A stretch of 5,873 nucleotides of DNA from Oscillospiraceae bacterium (GTDB lineage: Bacteria > Bacillota > Clostridia > Oscillospirales > Ruminococcaceae): the NCBI GenBank assembly GCA_022792755.1, contig JAAWBP010000020.1, positions 1 to 5,873 of the forward strand, read 5' to 3'. A program made the position numbers and the translations under genes. The notes beneath the pieces are model-generated. The model did not search any database. It was not told where the DNA came from and was given only the letters and a program-made list of their open reading frames with translations. Within the stretch, counting starts at the first letter, position 1, and every line of letters begins with the position of its first letter. Of this stretch, positions 1 through 5,603 are shown piece after piece.

Positions 1-5
1 AAAGA

Positions 6-30
6 ACCGGTTGCGGAGTACCTCCGCCGG
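6..30. repeat. GCGGAG triloop hairpin at the left edge
   Basis: GCGGAG-TAC-CTCCGC (13-27) is a perfect 6-bp stem with a three-base loop, and flanking ACCG (7-10) and CGGT (27-30) can extend it past a small bulge. It matches in form the hairpins at 154-168 and 3998-4012, which close the two repeat elements. It may therefore be the tail of another element copy lying mostly outside the window, which is inference. Confidence 0.4.
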
Positions 31-34
31 TGAT

Positions 35-168
35 TCGCACACCAACGTTCTTCCGGTTTTCAAGTTTTCATCCTGCGAGGTGCCTTGCGGGAAATGAATT
101 TTGTTATTCACACCACCTGCGGATCGCGTATCGTCCAGCCGGGGTCACCCGGCGCGGAGGCACGCCGC
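35..168 (+). repeat. Left copy of a structured intergenic repeat element
   Basis: No gene is supported in 1-286. This part opens with TCGCACACC (35-43) and closes with the hairpin GCGGAGGCACGCCGC (154-168). The right-hand element at 3806-4012 opens and closes in the same way. The first 44 bases (35-78) align without gaps to 3806-3849 at 32 of 44 positions, including TCGCACACC at one end and ATCCTGCGA at the other, so TCGCA (35-39) can pair with TGCGA (74-78). The inner hairpin seen in the right copies is not preserved here, so this copy looks decayed or differently folded. A second perfect hairpin, GCCGGG-GTCA-CCCGGC, lies at 138-153. What is seen is repetition and pairing; that it acts as an RNA or a mobile element is inference. 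The strand given is the one in which the copies are aligned. Confidence 0.5.
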
Positions 169-184
169 ACCGTAATACGCAAAC

Positions 185-217
185 GAAGTCCGCATCCTTA
201 AAAAGGGTGCGGACTTC
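185..217 (-). terminator. Hairpin 3' of the kinase-like gene, possible terminator
   Basis: GAAGTCCGCATCC (185-197) pairs over 13 positions with GGGTGCGGACTTC (205-217), with one T-G wobble and a 7-base loop. It begins about 70 bases beyond the stop codon of the minus-strand gene at 287-964. The base run after the stem on the minus strand is only GTTTG, so a classic U-tract is missing. It may instead be an mRNA-stabilising 3' stem or a weak terminator. Confidence 0.5.
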
Positions 218-286
218 TGGATTGCAGCACTATCATCCGATGCTCGCCGGTCCCCGGTCCTACAAACACGTTCGGTATTTCTTCTT

Positions 287-964
287 TTATTCCAAGTTAA
301 AATGCTTCGCCAATGCTGCGAGCACTTCCTCCTTTGTGTCATTTTCAAAGTCAGAACGGATATGGGTAAAAAAGCCGGTGTGATACCAGTCAATTTCGAT
401 TGGAGGGTGATATAACATCCATGCATTAAAATTTTTCAGAGTGGCATCAGGATCGCGGCACTGTTTAATTTGCTCCATCATAAACCTTTTGTCAGGATCG
501 TCACGCTCAAAAAAACGCGTGGCACAAATGTCAGGCGGATCACAGAGCATAATCGCTACATGGTTGTAGTCAGAAATTTCACGCAATACATCCGGCGGAA
601 TGTTTGTATCAACAATGACCTTTTTCCCTTTTGCAGATCGTTCCACCAGCTCCATTATTTCAATTTCAATACACTCTTGTGTCACATGATATGTCCAATT
701 CCAGTGCTCCTCCGGCGTCATATTCAACCATTCTTCCCAACCGCTCATCGTGTCAAAATAGGACAGCGCCGGCTGTTTCCACCGCGACAGCTTCTCCTGC
801 GGAAATGCGTCGTGGAAATTCTCGCCGCAAAACACCATATCATACCGTTCAGCAAGCATTTTCACCATTGTTGATTTCCCTGCACAACTGTGTCCGTTGA
901 TGAAATAAACATTGCGCAGGTAATGTTTAATAATATTGTCACTGATTTGTATCTTCATATTCAT
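287..964 (-). CDS. P-loop kinase/NTPase-like protein (AAA/zeta-toxin/shikimate-kinase-like fold), function unknown
   Basis: The 225-residue product has a clear Walker A loop, GHSCAGKST (residues 24-32), just after a short beta strand (NVYFIN). A later hydrophobic strand ends in Asp (KVIVDT, D119), suited to Walker B or substrate binding. A basic/acidic segment, RFFERDDPDKRF (150-161), resembles the LID of small-molecule kinases. There is no signal peptide or membrane segment, so it should be cytosolic. Size and layout fit the loose group annotated as AAA-family ATPases or shikimate-kinase-like proteins; the substrate cannot be read from the sequence. Two in-frame ATGs exist (964 and 958). GGAA sits 7 bases before the first and AAGG 9 bases before the second, so either may be used. 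Base composition is clearly more AT-rich than the neighbouring genes, a sign of possible horizontal acquisition. A hairpin follows at 185-217. Confidence 0.75.
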   Translation of the reverse strand: MNMKIQISDNIIKHYLRNVYFINGHSCAGKSTMVKMLAERYDMVFCGENFHDAFPQEKLSRWKQPALSYFDTMSGWEEWLNMTPEEHWNWTYHVTQECIEIEIMELVERSAKGKKVIVDTNIPPDVLREISDYNHVAIMLCDPPDICATRFFERDDPDKRFMMEQIKQCRDPDATLKNFNAWMLYHPPIEIDWYHTGFFTHIRSDFENDTKEEVLAALAKHFNLE

Positions 965-1017
965 GAACCTTTTCCAATATCGAAATCAAACCTATGCCGT
1001 CATCTCTTCTGACCGAC

Positions 1018-1049
1018 AAAAAACCAAAGGAACCACTTCTAACCGGTTC
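1018..1049 (-). terminator. Weak candidate terminator after the membrane-protein gene
   Basis: On the minus strand, GAACC and GGTTC (arms 1045-1049 and 1030-1034) form a 5-bp stem with a 10-base loop. It is followed by T-rich sequence covering 1018-1028, including six T in a row. It lies about 40 bases after the stop of the gene at 1091-1900. The short stem and long loop make it a modest candidate. The rest of the 965-1090 gap must hold the promoter of the kinase-like gene, but I see no convincing -35/-10 pair; TTGTCG with a 17-base spacer and CATAGG is the best and is poor. Confidence 0.35.
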
Positions 1050-1090
1050 TTTTCTTGCTGTGCGCTGAAAGACACATTTTAATATTGAAT

Positions 1091-1900
1091 CTATTCGTTC
1101 GGAATATCGTTCTGGTTTTCCGTGGATTCTTCCGGCTGGCTCTGCTGCGCCGCCTTTTCCATCTGTTCCCGCTGGTACCGGGCCGCTGCTTCTGCCTGCA
1201 TTTCCCGCTGCTGGCGGAGGTAATTCAGCTGCACCTCCGATATAGAAGGGTTATTCCGCACGGCGAAGAGGCAGGGGCCGATCGCGTAGCTGACAAAGAT
1301 GCACAGGATGATCATCAGCGCACAGTTGCGCGGAGAGCGGTCTTTTAAGATCACATAAACCGCCCGCATCAGGAAAACAAAATAGAGAATCGAAAGGGTG
1401 CCGATCAACAGCACGGAAAAAATCGTCACCAAAACCGGAGCGACGACGGGGGCGACGGAATCGGGGCTGCTGCCCGGGTGAGGCTGGTAGTAGTTGTAGT
1501 AGATCATGAACTGGAAGATGAAATTCAAAATCGCCGGCAGATAGACGGACAGGCCCAGAGACAGCCCCCTGAGGATCGCGTGGAACGTCACGAGGCTGAT
1601 CCGCCGATGGGTTCTTTTCCCCTCAGCCGAACTGACGACGTCCGACACCTTGCCGAGCAGGTAGAAGTTTAAGATCGGCACCCACGCCAGTCCCGCCGGC
1701 TTGATCCCTTGTTTTCTTGCGATGGAGTAGAGGGCGACCGCCAAAAAGACATAGCACACCAAGCTAAGGACGGTGGCGATGACCGTGGAGATGAGCTGAA
1801 CCATGTTGACTGTGTAGCCGGGCCACAAGGTGACCGTCTGGCCAAAAAAGTCGCTGAAATCATACCTATAAGAAAAATCGTAAAAATCTGGAGCGTACAT
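1091..1900 (-). CDS. Polytopic membrane protein with charged Gln/Glu-rich C-terminal tail, function unknown
   Basis: The 269-residue product has an aromatic/acidic N-terminus (YAPDFYDFSYRYDFSDFF) and then about four to five hydrophobic segments. Rough spans are 33-60, 69-84 (short, LAWVPILNFYLLGK), 101-135, 149-183 and 190-214. Residues 215-269 form a hydrophilic tail rich in Gln, Glu, Arg and Ala, probably helical and perhaps coiled-coil. The AWVPILNFYLLGK stretch resembles a motif common in uncharacterised Firmicutes membrane proteins. No catalytic or transport signature is seen. The ATG at 1900 is chosen because AAAGGAGGAA (1906-1915) sits at ideal spacing. The reading frame extends upstream to a TTG at 2068, but that would overlap the promoter at 2048-2076, and its product has no hydrophobic or domain-like character. 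The cellulase terminator and a separate promoter lie upstream, so it is probably transcribed alone. Confidence 0.8.
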   Translation of the reverse strand: MYAPDFYDFSYRYDFSDFFGQTVTLWPGYTVNMVQLISTVIATVLSLVCYVFLAVALYSIARKQGIKPAGLAWVPILNFYLLGKVSDVVSSAEGKRTHRRISLVTFHAILRGLSLGLSVYLPAILNFIFQFMIYYNYYQPHPGSSPDSVAPVVAPVLVTIFSVLLIGTLSILYFVFLMRAVYVILKDRSPRNCALMIILCIFVSYAIGPCLFAVRNNPSISEVQLNYLRQQREMQAEAAARYQREQMEKAAQQSQPEESTENQNDIPNE

Positions 1901-1905
1901 TGAAG

Positions 1906-1915
1906 TTCCTCCTTT
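1906..1915 (-). promoter_or_regulatory. Ribosome binding site that fixes the start at 1900
   Basis: The minus strand reads AAAGGAGGAA, with the GGAGG core 7 bases before the ATG. This near-perfect anti-16S match decides for the start at 1900 over the upstream in-frame TTG. Confidence 0.85.
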
Positions 1916-2047
1916 ACTGAGCTGCTGTTTTACTGCTTCTTCCTTCCGCGTGATAACCTGCGATACCGCCTCCGCGAGACACGTTCTATGAAACGGGAAG
2001 GATACAAGGCCCTGAGGCACCTTTCGTCTGCGCCTGCAAGTAGGATC

Positions 2048-2076
2048 AGTATAGCACAGCTCCTCCAAAAATACAA
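2048..2076 (-). promoter_or_regulatory. Extended -10 sigma-A-type promoter for the membrane-protein gene
   Basis: On the minus strand, TATACT (2048-2053) is preceded by TGC, giving an extended -10 element. TTGTAT (2071-2076) lies 17 bases upstream as a partial -35. Transcription would start near 2041, giving a leader of about 140 bases before the ATG at 1900. The -35 overlaps the T-rich tail of the terminator of the preceding gene, so the two signals are packed together. Confidence 0.65.
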
Positions 2077-2126
2077 GGGAAAGGCGTTTTAAGCCCGAAC
2101 ACGTTCTATATTAAAACCGCCTTTCC
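2067..2126 (-). terminator. Strong terminator of the endoglucanase gene
   Basis: The arms 2078-2092 and 2111-2126 pair over 15 positions with one bulged base, around an 18-base loop. On the minus strand the stem is followed by CTTGTATTTTT (2077-2067). It starts about 40 bases after the stop codon at 2168. No T-run follows on the plus strand, so it appears to work for the minus strand only. Confidence 0.75.
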
Positions 2127-2167
2127 GGCGCAAACGGAGCGAGGGATTTTGCTGAAAGTGCCGCCAG

Positions 2168-3772
2168 TCATTGGGTGATTTTCAATTCTTTTCCGCCTTT
2201 GACGATAAATCCAATGTTGCCGGTGCTGCCGCCTGCGGGGACCGTTCCGTTGTAATCCTTTGAGCTGATCGACAGCGTCGTCCCGCTGACGGAATAGTCC
2301 CCGTTCCAGCCGTCCGACAAGGTGACTGCTCCATTAAAGGGGACCGAAATCTGCCACCTGCTGCAATCCGCACCGGAGTGGTTTTCGACCGTCAGGCTGT
2401 ACTGGAAGAAATGCTCCCCGCCCGACTCCCACTGGTTTTGCGGCTGTACGGTATAACTGACCTTTCCCTCTGGTTTCGCGGTGCTTCCGCCCCCGGAGGA
2501 TGCCGTATTTCCGCTGCCGGAAGGAGAAGAGGACGGAGGAGGTGCAGGGGAAGGGGCCGGAGCCGGGGCAGTTCCGGCGGAAACAGCCTCCTTTCCGGTC
2601 AGCATCCGGTAGAGCCATTTTCCCGAATCGCTCAGGTCGGCTGCTCCAAAGCCGGACGTTTTGCTGCACCCGCTGCGGAGGATGGCGGAGGTTTCCGCCT
2701 TGTTCGACAGGTTCCAGGCGACATAGCTCACCCCATTCCGATCCATGAGGTCGACCCACTGATCCGCCTGAGCGGTGTTGATTCCGCCGTTTCCGCTCGC
2801 GTCGCAGATCCCGAATTCCGACACGAAGACGGGGAGCCCTTTCCCGATGGCAGCGGCCATGGTGTTCCGCAGCGAATCGGTGTGGGTGGCGGCGTAAAAG
2901 TGGAGGGTATACATGATGTTGTCATATTTGGTGATCGGGTTTGCCGCCGCCTGGTCGACATACTGGGACCAGTTGGGCGTCCCAACGAGGATCACTGCAT
3001 CCTTGTCGTTGGAGCGGATCGTCCCGATCACCTCCTCCGCATAGGCCTTGATTTCATTCCAGCTCGTGCCGCCGTTGGGTTCGTTACAGATTTCGTAGAG
3101 GACGTTGTCGTAGTTTTTGTATTTTGCGGACATCTCGGCAAAGAAGTCCTTCGCCTCTTTGAGATGCCGGTTGGGGTTCCCGTCCGAGAGGATATGCCAG
3201 TCGATGATGACGTAAAGCCCCTGTGAGGAAGCGCAGGTCACCCCTTTATGGATCAGCTCCTTGAGTGCGTTCTGATCCCCGCCGGAGCAGTAGCCGCCGT
3301 ATTCTTCGGTGTACATCGCCAGACGGACGACATTCACGTTCCACTCCTGCCGGAGCTGACGGAAACAGCTTTCGTTGATATAATCAGGGTACCAGGCGAT
3401 GCCGTGGGTGCTGATCCCGCGCAGCTGAACCGTATTCCCATTGCGGTCTGTCAGCCGGGTTCCCCTGACCTGGAGCGCACCCGCGGCCGAGGAGGGAGAA
3501 CTTGCCGAGGGATTTGCGGGCGCTGCCGAACTCGAACCCGGCGCAGAGGCCGCGCCTTGGGAGGAATCCGGAGCCGATTCGCCGCTTTCCCCCGAAGCGG
3601 TGCCGGGCTCCGAGCTTTCCGCTGCGGACTGCTCCGGCTCGGATTCCTGCGGCTGGCTCTCAAGGCTCCGCGGAACGAGAAAATCTCCTTCTATTTCGTC
3701 GCCGCATCCCGCTGTGAATAAAAAGAAAAACGCCGCCAGCAGGATACAAATGGCCCGATGATTCCATTTCAT
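2168..3772 (-). CDS. Surface lipoprotein endoglucanase, GH5 (subfamily 2-like) with C-terminal CBM2-like module
   Basis: The 534-residue product should hydrolyse internal beta-1,4-glucosidic bonds of cellulose or related glucans at the cell surface. Residues 1-22 are a lipoprotein signal (hydrophobic core ILLAAFFFLF, then TAG before Cys23). Residues 31-98 are a Ser/Glu/Pro/Ala linker, and about 100-392 the catalytic barrel. All eight residues typical of GH5 are visible: R150, H193 (DWH), N230-E231 (CNEP, acid/base), H291 and Y293 (HFY), E319 (SEFG, nucleophile) and W353. A Pro/Ser/Gly linker (398-435) leads to a CBM2-like beta domain (437-534) with W448, W473, W489 and Y507, the last where many CBM2s carry Trp. 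No dockerin or sortase motif is seen, so anchoring is by lipid. The ATG at 3772 has GGAGG 7 bases upstream; the in-frame extension to 3811 lacks this. Family and mechanism are well supported; exact substrate and CBM family are less so. Confidence 0.93.
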   Translation of the reverse strand: MKWNHRAICILLAAFFFLFTAGCGDEIEGDFLVPRSLESQPQESEPEQSAAESSEPGTASGESGESAPDSSQGAASAPGSSSAAPANPSASSPSSAAGALQVRGTRLTDRNGNTVQLRGISTHGIAWYPDYINESCFRQLRQEWNVNVVRLAMYTEEYGGYCSGGDQNALKELIHKGVTCASSQGLYVIIDWHILSDGNPNRHLKEAKDFFAEMSAKYKNYDNVLYEICNEPNGGTSWNEIKAYAEEVIGTIRSNDKDAVILVGTPNWSQYVDQAAANPITKYDNIMYTLHFYAATHTDSLRNTMAAAIGKGLPVFVSEFGICDASGNGGINTAQADQWVDLMDRNGVSYVAWNLSNKAETSAILRSGCSKTSGFGAADLSDSGKWLYRMLTGKEAVSAGTAPAPAPSPAPPPSSSPSGSGNTASSGGGSTAKPEGKVSYTVQPQNQWESGGEHFFQYSLTVENHSGADCSRWQISVPFNGAVTLSDGWNGDYSVSGTTLSISSKDYNGTVPAGGSTGNIGFIVKGGKELKITQ

Positions 3773-3779
3773 AAGGATT

Positions 3780-3784
3780 CCTCC
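3780..3784 (-). promoter_or_regulatory. Ribosome binding site fixing the endoglucanase start
   Basis: GGAGG on the minus strand, 7 bases before the ATG at 3772, in the context TTTGGAGGAATCC. It selects the start that gives a proper lipoprotein signal peptide. No convincing -35/-10 pair was found between here and the upstream repeat element. Confidence 0.85.
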
Positions 3785-3805
3785 AAATTTCAAAGTTTTC
3801 TCAAG

Positions 3806-4012
3806 TCGCACACCGATGTTTTACCAATTTTAGGGTGGTTATCCTGCGAGGCACACCCGTGATCGGGAAGAACGATGCGCGCCCTCATGTTTTACTAATT
3901 TTGGGATAGTAATCCCATGAGGGCCTTACTCTTTTATGTGGTGTGTCTCACGGGATTTTCACTTAAAGCTAAAAAAAGGCCCGTGCACGAATTGAGGGCG
4001 GAGGCACTCCGC
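3806..4012 (+). repeat. Right copy of the structured intergenic repeat element
   Basis: This fills most of the 295-base gap between the two glycosidase genes. It opens with TCGCACACC (3806-3814) and ends in the hairpin GCGGAG-GCA-CTCCGC (3998-4012), the same boundaries as the element at 35-168. Inside are two related motif copies 71 bases apart. From 3816 and from 3887 they share ATGTTTTAC, AATTTT, ATCC and GAGG at 28 of 36 aligned positions. CACGGG (3949-3954) can pair with CCCGTG (3979-3984), and CACACC (3809-3814) with GGTGTG (3940-3945), so a larger fold is possible. No coding potential is convincing. Read on the minus strand, the whole stretch would lie in the 5' leader of the endoglucanase if transcription started beyond it. 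Whether it is an RNA, a mobile repeat or a leader element is not known. Confidence 0.55.
3881..3924 (+). repeat. Nested hairpin unit inside the right repeat
   Basis: GCCCTCATG (3881-3889) pairs perfectly with CATGAGGGC (3916-3924) over 9 bp. Inside, GGGAT-AGTA-ATCCC (3903-3916) forms a 5-bp hairpin; base 3916 is shared, so the stems compete for it. The upstream TACTA (3893-3897) is complementary to TAGTA (3907-3911) spanning the inner loop, which allows a pseudoknot or an alternative stem. There is no T-run after the outer stem on either strand, which argues against a simple terminator. Confidence 0.6.
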
Positions 4013-4040
4013 AAAAAACCGGCCGGGGAATTCCCCGGCC
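4013..4040 (-). terminator. Rho-independent terminator of the intracellular glycosidase gene
   Basis: Bases 4021-4040 are a perfect 20-base palindrome, GC-rich at both ends with AATT in the centre. On the minus strand it is followed by GG and six T (4018-4013). It lies about 28 bases beyond the stop codon at 4068-4070. This is the clearest terminator in the window and isolates the endoglucanase gene from transcription coming from the right. Confidence 0.88.
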
Positions 4041-4067
4041 AGTCCTTTTATGTTGACAAAACCACGA

Positions 4068-5375
4068 TCAGACCAGGCGGCAGGCCCTCTTCAGGGTGTC
4101 GACCAGCTCGAAGAGCCAGTCCTTGATCTCCTCCGTGTTCGGGTTCTCCATCCGCCGGTAGGCCGCGACCTTCGCCGTCGGCGGGTAGTTCATCGGCACA
4201 AGCTCCCCTGCCTCCAGGATGTTCGCCGCGTATTCGCAGAGCTCCAGCGTCTCCTCCAGCTCCTTCTTCCCGTCGGTGCAGCGGTTGCGACGGGTGTTCT
4301 CCATCAGCATGTTCACACGCTTGAGCAGCTCGGTGACATAGTCCTCCTGGTTGACGTCCACCCGGATGATCCCCTCGTCCCGCTTGCGGTAGAAGCCGAA
4401 AAGCGCCGCGACGATCGACGGGTCGCGGATGGTGCCGTCGGGGTAGAAAATCCCATGCGCGCGGTTCCACATCCCGTCACCGATCATCAGCTCGAAGAGG
4501 TACCAGCCCATGTTGTATTCCTCAAGCATTTCCAGCGTCATATCGTAGGGGTTTCCCCGGCAGAGGCAGCAGGTTTCATTGTTGAGGACAGGTTTGTTGT
4601 ACTTCTTGCCGAGCGCAACCGCCCGGTCGAAAATGTTCCGCATCCGTCCCCGGGTGGCGGAATAATCGTGGAAGACGATGACGTCGACCAGGTCGGCGGT
4701 GCCGGAGGGCTCCGTCTCGAAAATAAAGGTATTGCCCACGCCGATGTCGTGATCCGGGTCTTTCGCTTTGACGTATTTGCAGAAATAGCGGATAATCTCC
4801 CAGATTTTCTCCTGCTTTTCCCGCAGTTCTTCCATGTTGGGGCGGGGGCTGAAGGTTTCGAGGTACTCCGGCTCGTCGTCGTACCAGGTGACGAAGTCGT
4901 CGTTGTAGCCCGGCTCGTTGGAGATATCCCAGAACAGGAGGCCGGGCTCGTTTCCAACCGCGTCATAGATATCGTCAAAGTACCGCTCTCCCAGCACCCA
5001 GCTCGATTTGTCCTCCACCGATTTCGGCAGCGGGAGCAGGCCGCCCTCCTGCGCAGGCGGGTAGTCGGCATCCTCCGGCAGGAAGCAGAAACCGCCGAAC
5101 CGTCCGGAAAAAATGATCGGGCTCGTCGAAATCCCGTGTTTCCAGGCGGTCTGGACGAAATCCTTCAGGTTCTTTAAAAACAGCTCCTTGTTCCGCGCGT
5201 AGTCGACATACCGCAGAAAGATCCGGGCGCTGTTGAGATGGATGCTCTCCGCATACCCCATCTCCCGGTCGACTGTGTCATGGTCGTAGGCTTCGGTCAT
5301 CCGATCCTTTCCGGAAATGCTGCTTTGAATATAGTTGAATCCCCTGATCTTCGAATAATCCACTGTTTTTTTCAT
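4068..5375 (-). CDS. Cytoplasmic clan GH-A (GH5-like) glycoside hydrolase, specificity unknown
   Basis: The 435-residue product lacks a signal peptide and should act in the cytosol on imported oligosaccharides. It starts with RGFNYIQ (11-17), common at the first strand of GH5-like barrels. It carries R51 in ARIFLRY, the acid/base motif DISNEPG (N153, E154), H236 and Y238 in VFHDYS, a probable nucleophile E267 in VLNNETCC, and W291 in MGWYLF. The His that classical GH5 enzymes carry after strand 3 is not evident; SPIIFSGRFGG (85-95) stands in its place, so this is a divergent branch often labelled only as cellulase-family glycosylhydrolase. The acidic helical C-terminus (about 370-435) is not assigned. 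AAAGGAAG lies 5 bases before the ATG at 5375; the in-frame extension to 5498 runs through promoter-like sequence and is rejected. The gene is divergent from an MFS transporter, which suggests a joint role in sugar uptake and breakdown. The substrate could be a gluco-, manno- or xylo-oligosaccharide. Confidence 0.85.
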   Translation of the reverse strand: MKKTVDYSKIRGFNYIQSSISGKDRMTEAYDHDTVDREMGYAESIHLNSARIFLRYVDYARNKELFLKNLKDFVQTAWKHGISTSPIIFSGRFGGFCFLPEDADYPPAQEGGLLPLPKSVEDKSSWVLGERYFDDIYDAVGNEPGLLFWDISNEPGYNDDFVTWYDDEPEYLETFSPRPNMEELREKQEKIWEIIRYFCKYVKAKDPDHDIGVGNTFIFETEPSGTADLVDVIVFHDYSATRGRMRNIFDRAVALGKKYNKPVLNNETCCLCRGNPYDMTLEMLEEYNMGWYLFELMIGDGMWNRAHGIFYPDGTIRDPSIVAALFGFYRKRDEGIIRVDVNQEDYVTELLKRVNMLMENTRRNRCTDGKKELEETLELCEYAANILEAGELVPMNYPPTAKVAAYRRMENPNTEEIKDWLFELVDTLKRACRLV

Positions 5376-5380
5376 AAAAT

Positions 5381-5388
5381 CTTCCTTT
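5381..5388 (-). promoter_or_regulatory. Ribosome binding site fixing the glycosidase start
   Basis: AAAGGAAG on the minus strand, 5 bases before the ATG at 5375. It favours this Met over the 41-codon upstream extension in the same frame. Confidence 0.75.
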
Positions 5389-5406
5389 CTGTCGAGGTAT
5401 AGTTTA

Positions 5407-5435
5407 ACAATAGGGCATTCCCTTCGCCATTTCAA
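5407..5435 (-). promoter_or_regulatory. Proximal promoter candidate of the intracellular glycosidase
   Basis: On the minus strand, TTGAAA (5430-5435), a 17-base spacer and TATTGT (5407-5412) would start transcription near 5400, giving a leader of about 25 bases. This is the better placed of two candidates for the gene. Confidence 0.5.
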
Positions 5436-5448
5436 GCTCAACCTGAAA

Positions 5449-5476
5449 ATAGTACATAAAATCGGAATTATTTCAA
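5449..5476 (-). promoter_or_regulatory. Distal promoter candidate of the intracellular glycosidase
   Basis: On the minus strand, TTGAAA (5471-5476), a 16-base spacer and TACTAT (5449-5454). It could work in tandem with the proximal candidate or be a chance match in AT-rich DNA. Its -10 lies within a 9-base repeat, AATAGTACA, found again at 5582-5590. Confidence 0.35.
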
Positions 5477-5555
5477 GGTGTTTCTTAGAAGAATCCACTT
5501 GCGTTTTTTGACAAAATCACATAACATAAAATTCGTGACTCTTATGATTCTTTCA

Positions 5556-5574
5556 ATGATCCAGCTTCCATCAT
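5556..5574. promoter_or_regulatory. Inverted repeat upstream of the MFS gene, possible operator
   Basis: ATGAT (5556-5560) and ATCAT (5570-5574) are inverted around a 9-base spacer, 30 bases before the MFS start. A further ATGAT lies at 5544-5548 inside the hexamer TATGAT, the best -10-like element for the MFS gene, though it has no good -35. The arms are short, so this may be chance. Confidence 0.2.
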
Positions 5575-5603
5575 AAAAAATAATAGTACAGGGGTTTTAG
5601 CAG

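Noticed and set aside
30..383. Plus-strand open frame of 117 codons over the left repeat
   Set aside because: It crosses hairpins and runs into the 3' end of the opposite kinase-like gene; no ribosome binding site or domain is visible.
1901..2068. N-terminal extension of the membrane protein from a TTG
   Set aside because: It would overlap the extended -10 promoter, and the ATG at 1900 has an ideal ribosome binding site.
2097..2106. GAACACGTTC as a Gram-positive LexA box
   Set aside because: The half sites are separated by 2 bases, not the 4 needed in GAAC-N4-GTTC.
2378..3226. Plus-strand open frame of 282 codons opposite the endoglucanase
   Set aside because: Antisense shadow with low-complexity Arg/Gly-rich sequence and no family resemblance.
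3806..4012. CRISPR array or tRNA in the repeat region
   Set aside because: The repeats are imperfect, only two units are present with no regular spacers, and no tRNA arms or anticodon loop can be drawn.
4050..5177. Long plus-strand open frame of 375 codons opposite the glycosidase
   Set aside because: It is an antisense shadow of a GC-rich gene; the minus-strand product has catalytic motifs and a good ribosome binding site, while this one has no recognisable domain.
5376..5498. 41-codon N-terminal extension of the glycosidase
   Set aside because: It covers promoter-like sequence, and the protein family starts near RGFNY just after the Met at 5375.
5508..5513. Perfect TTGACA as the -35 of the MFS gene
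   Set aside because: No acceptable -10 lies 16-18 bases downstream (ATTCGT at 17); TATGAT is 29 bases away.
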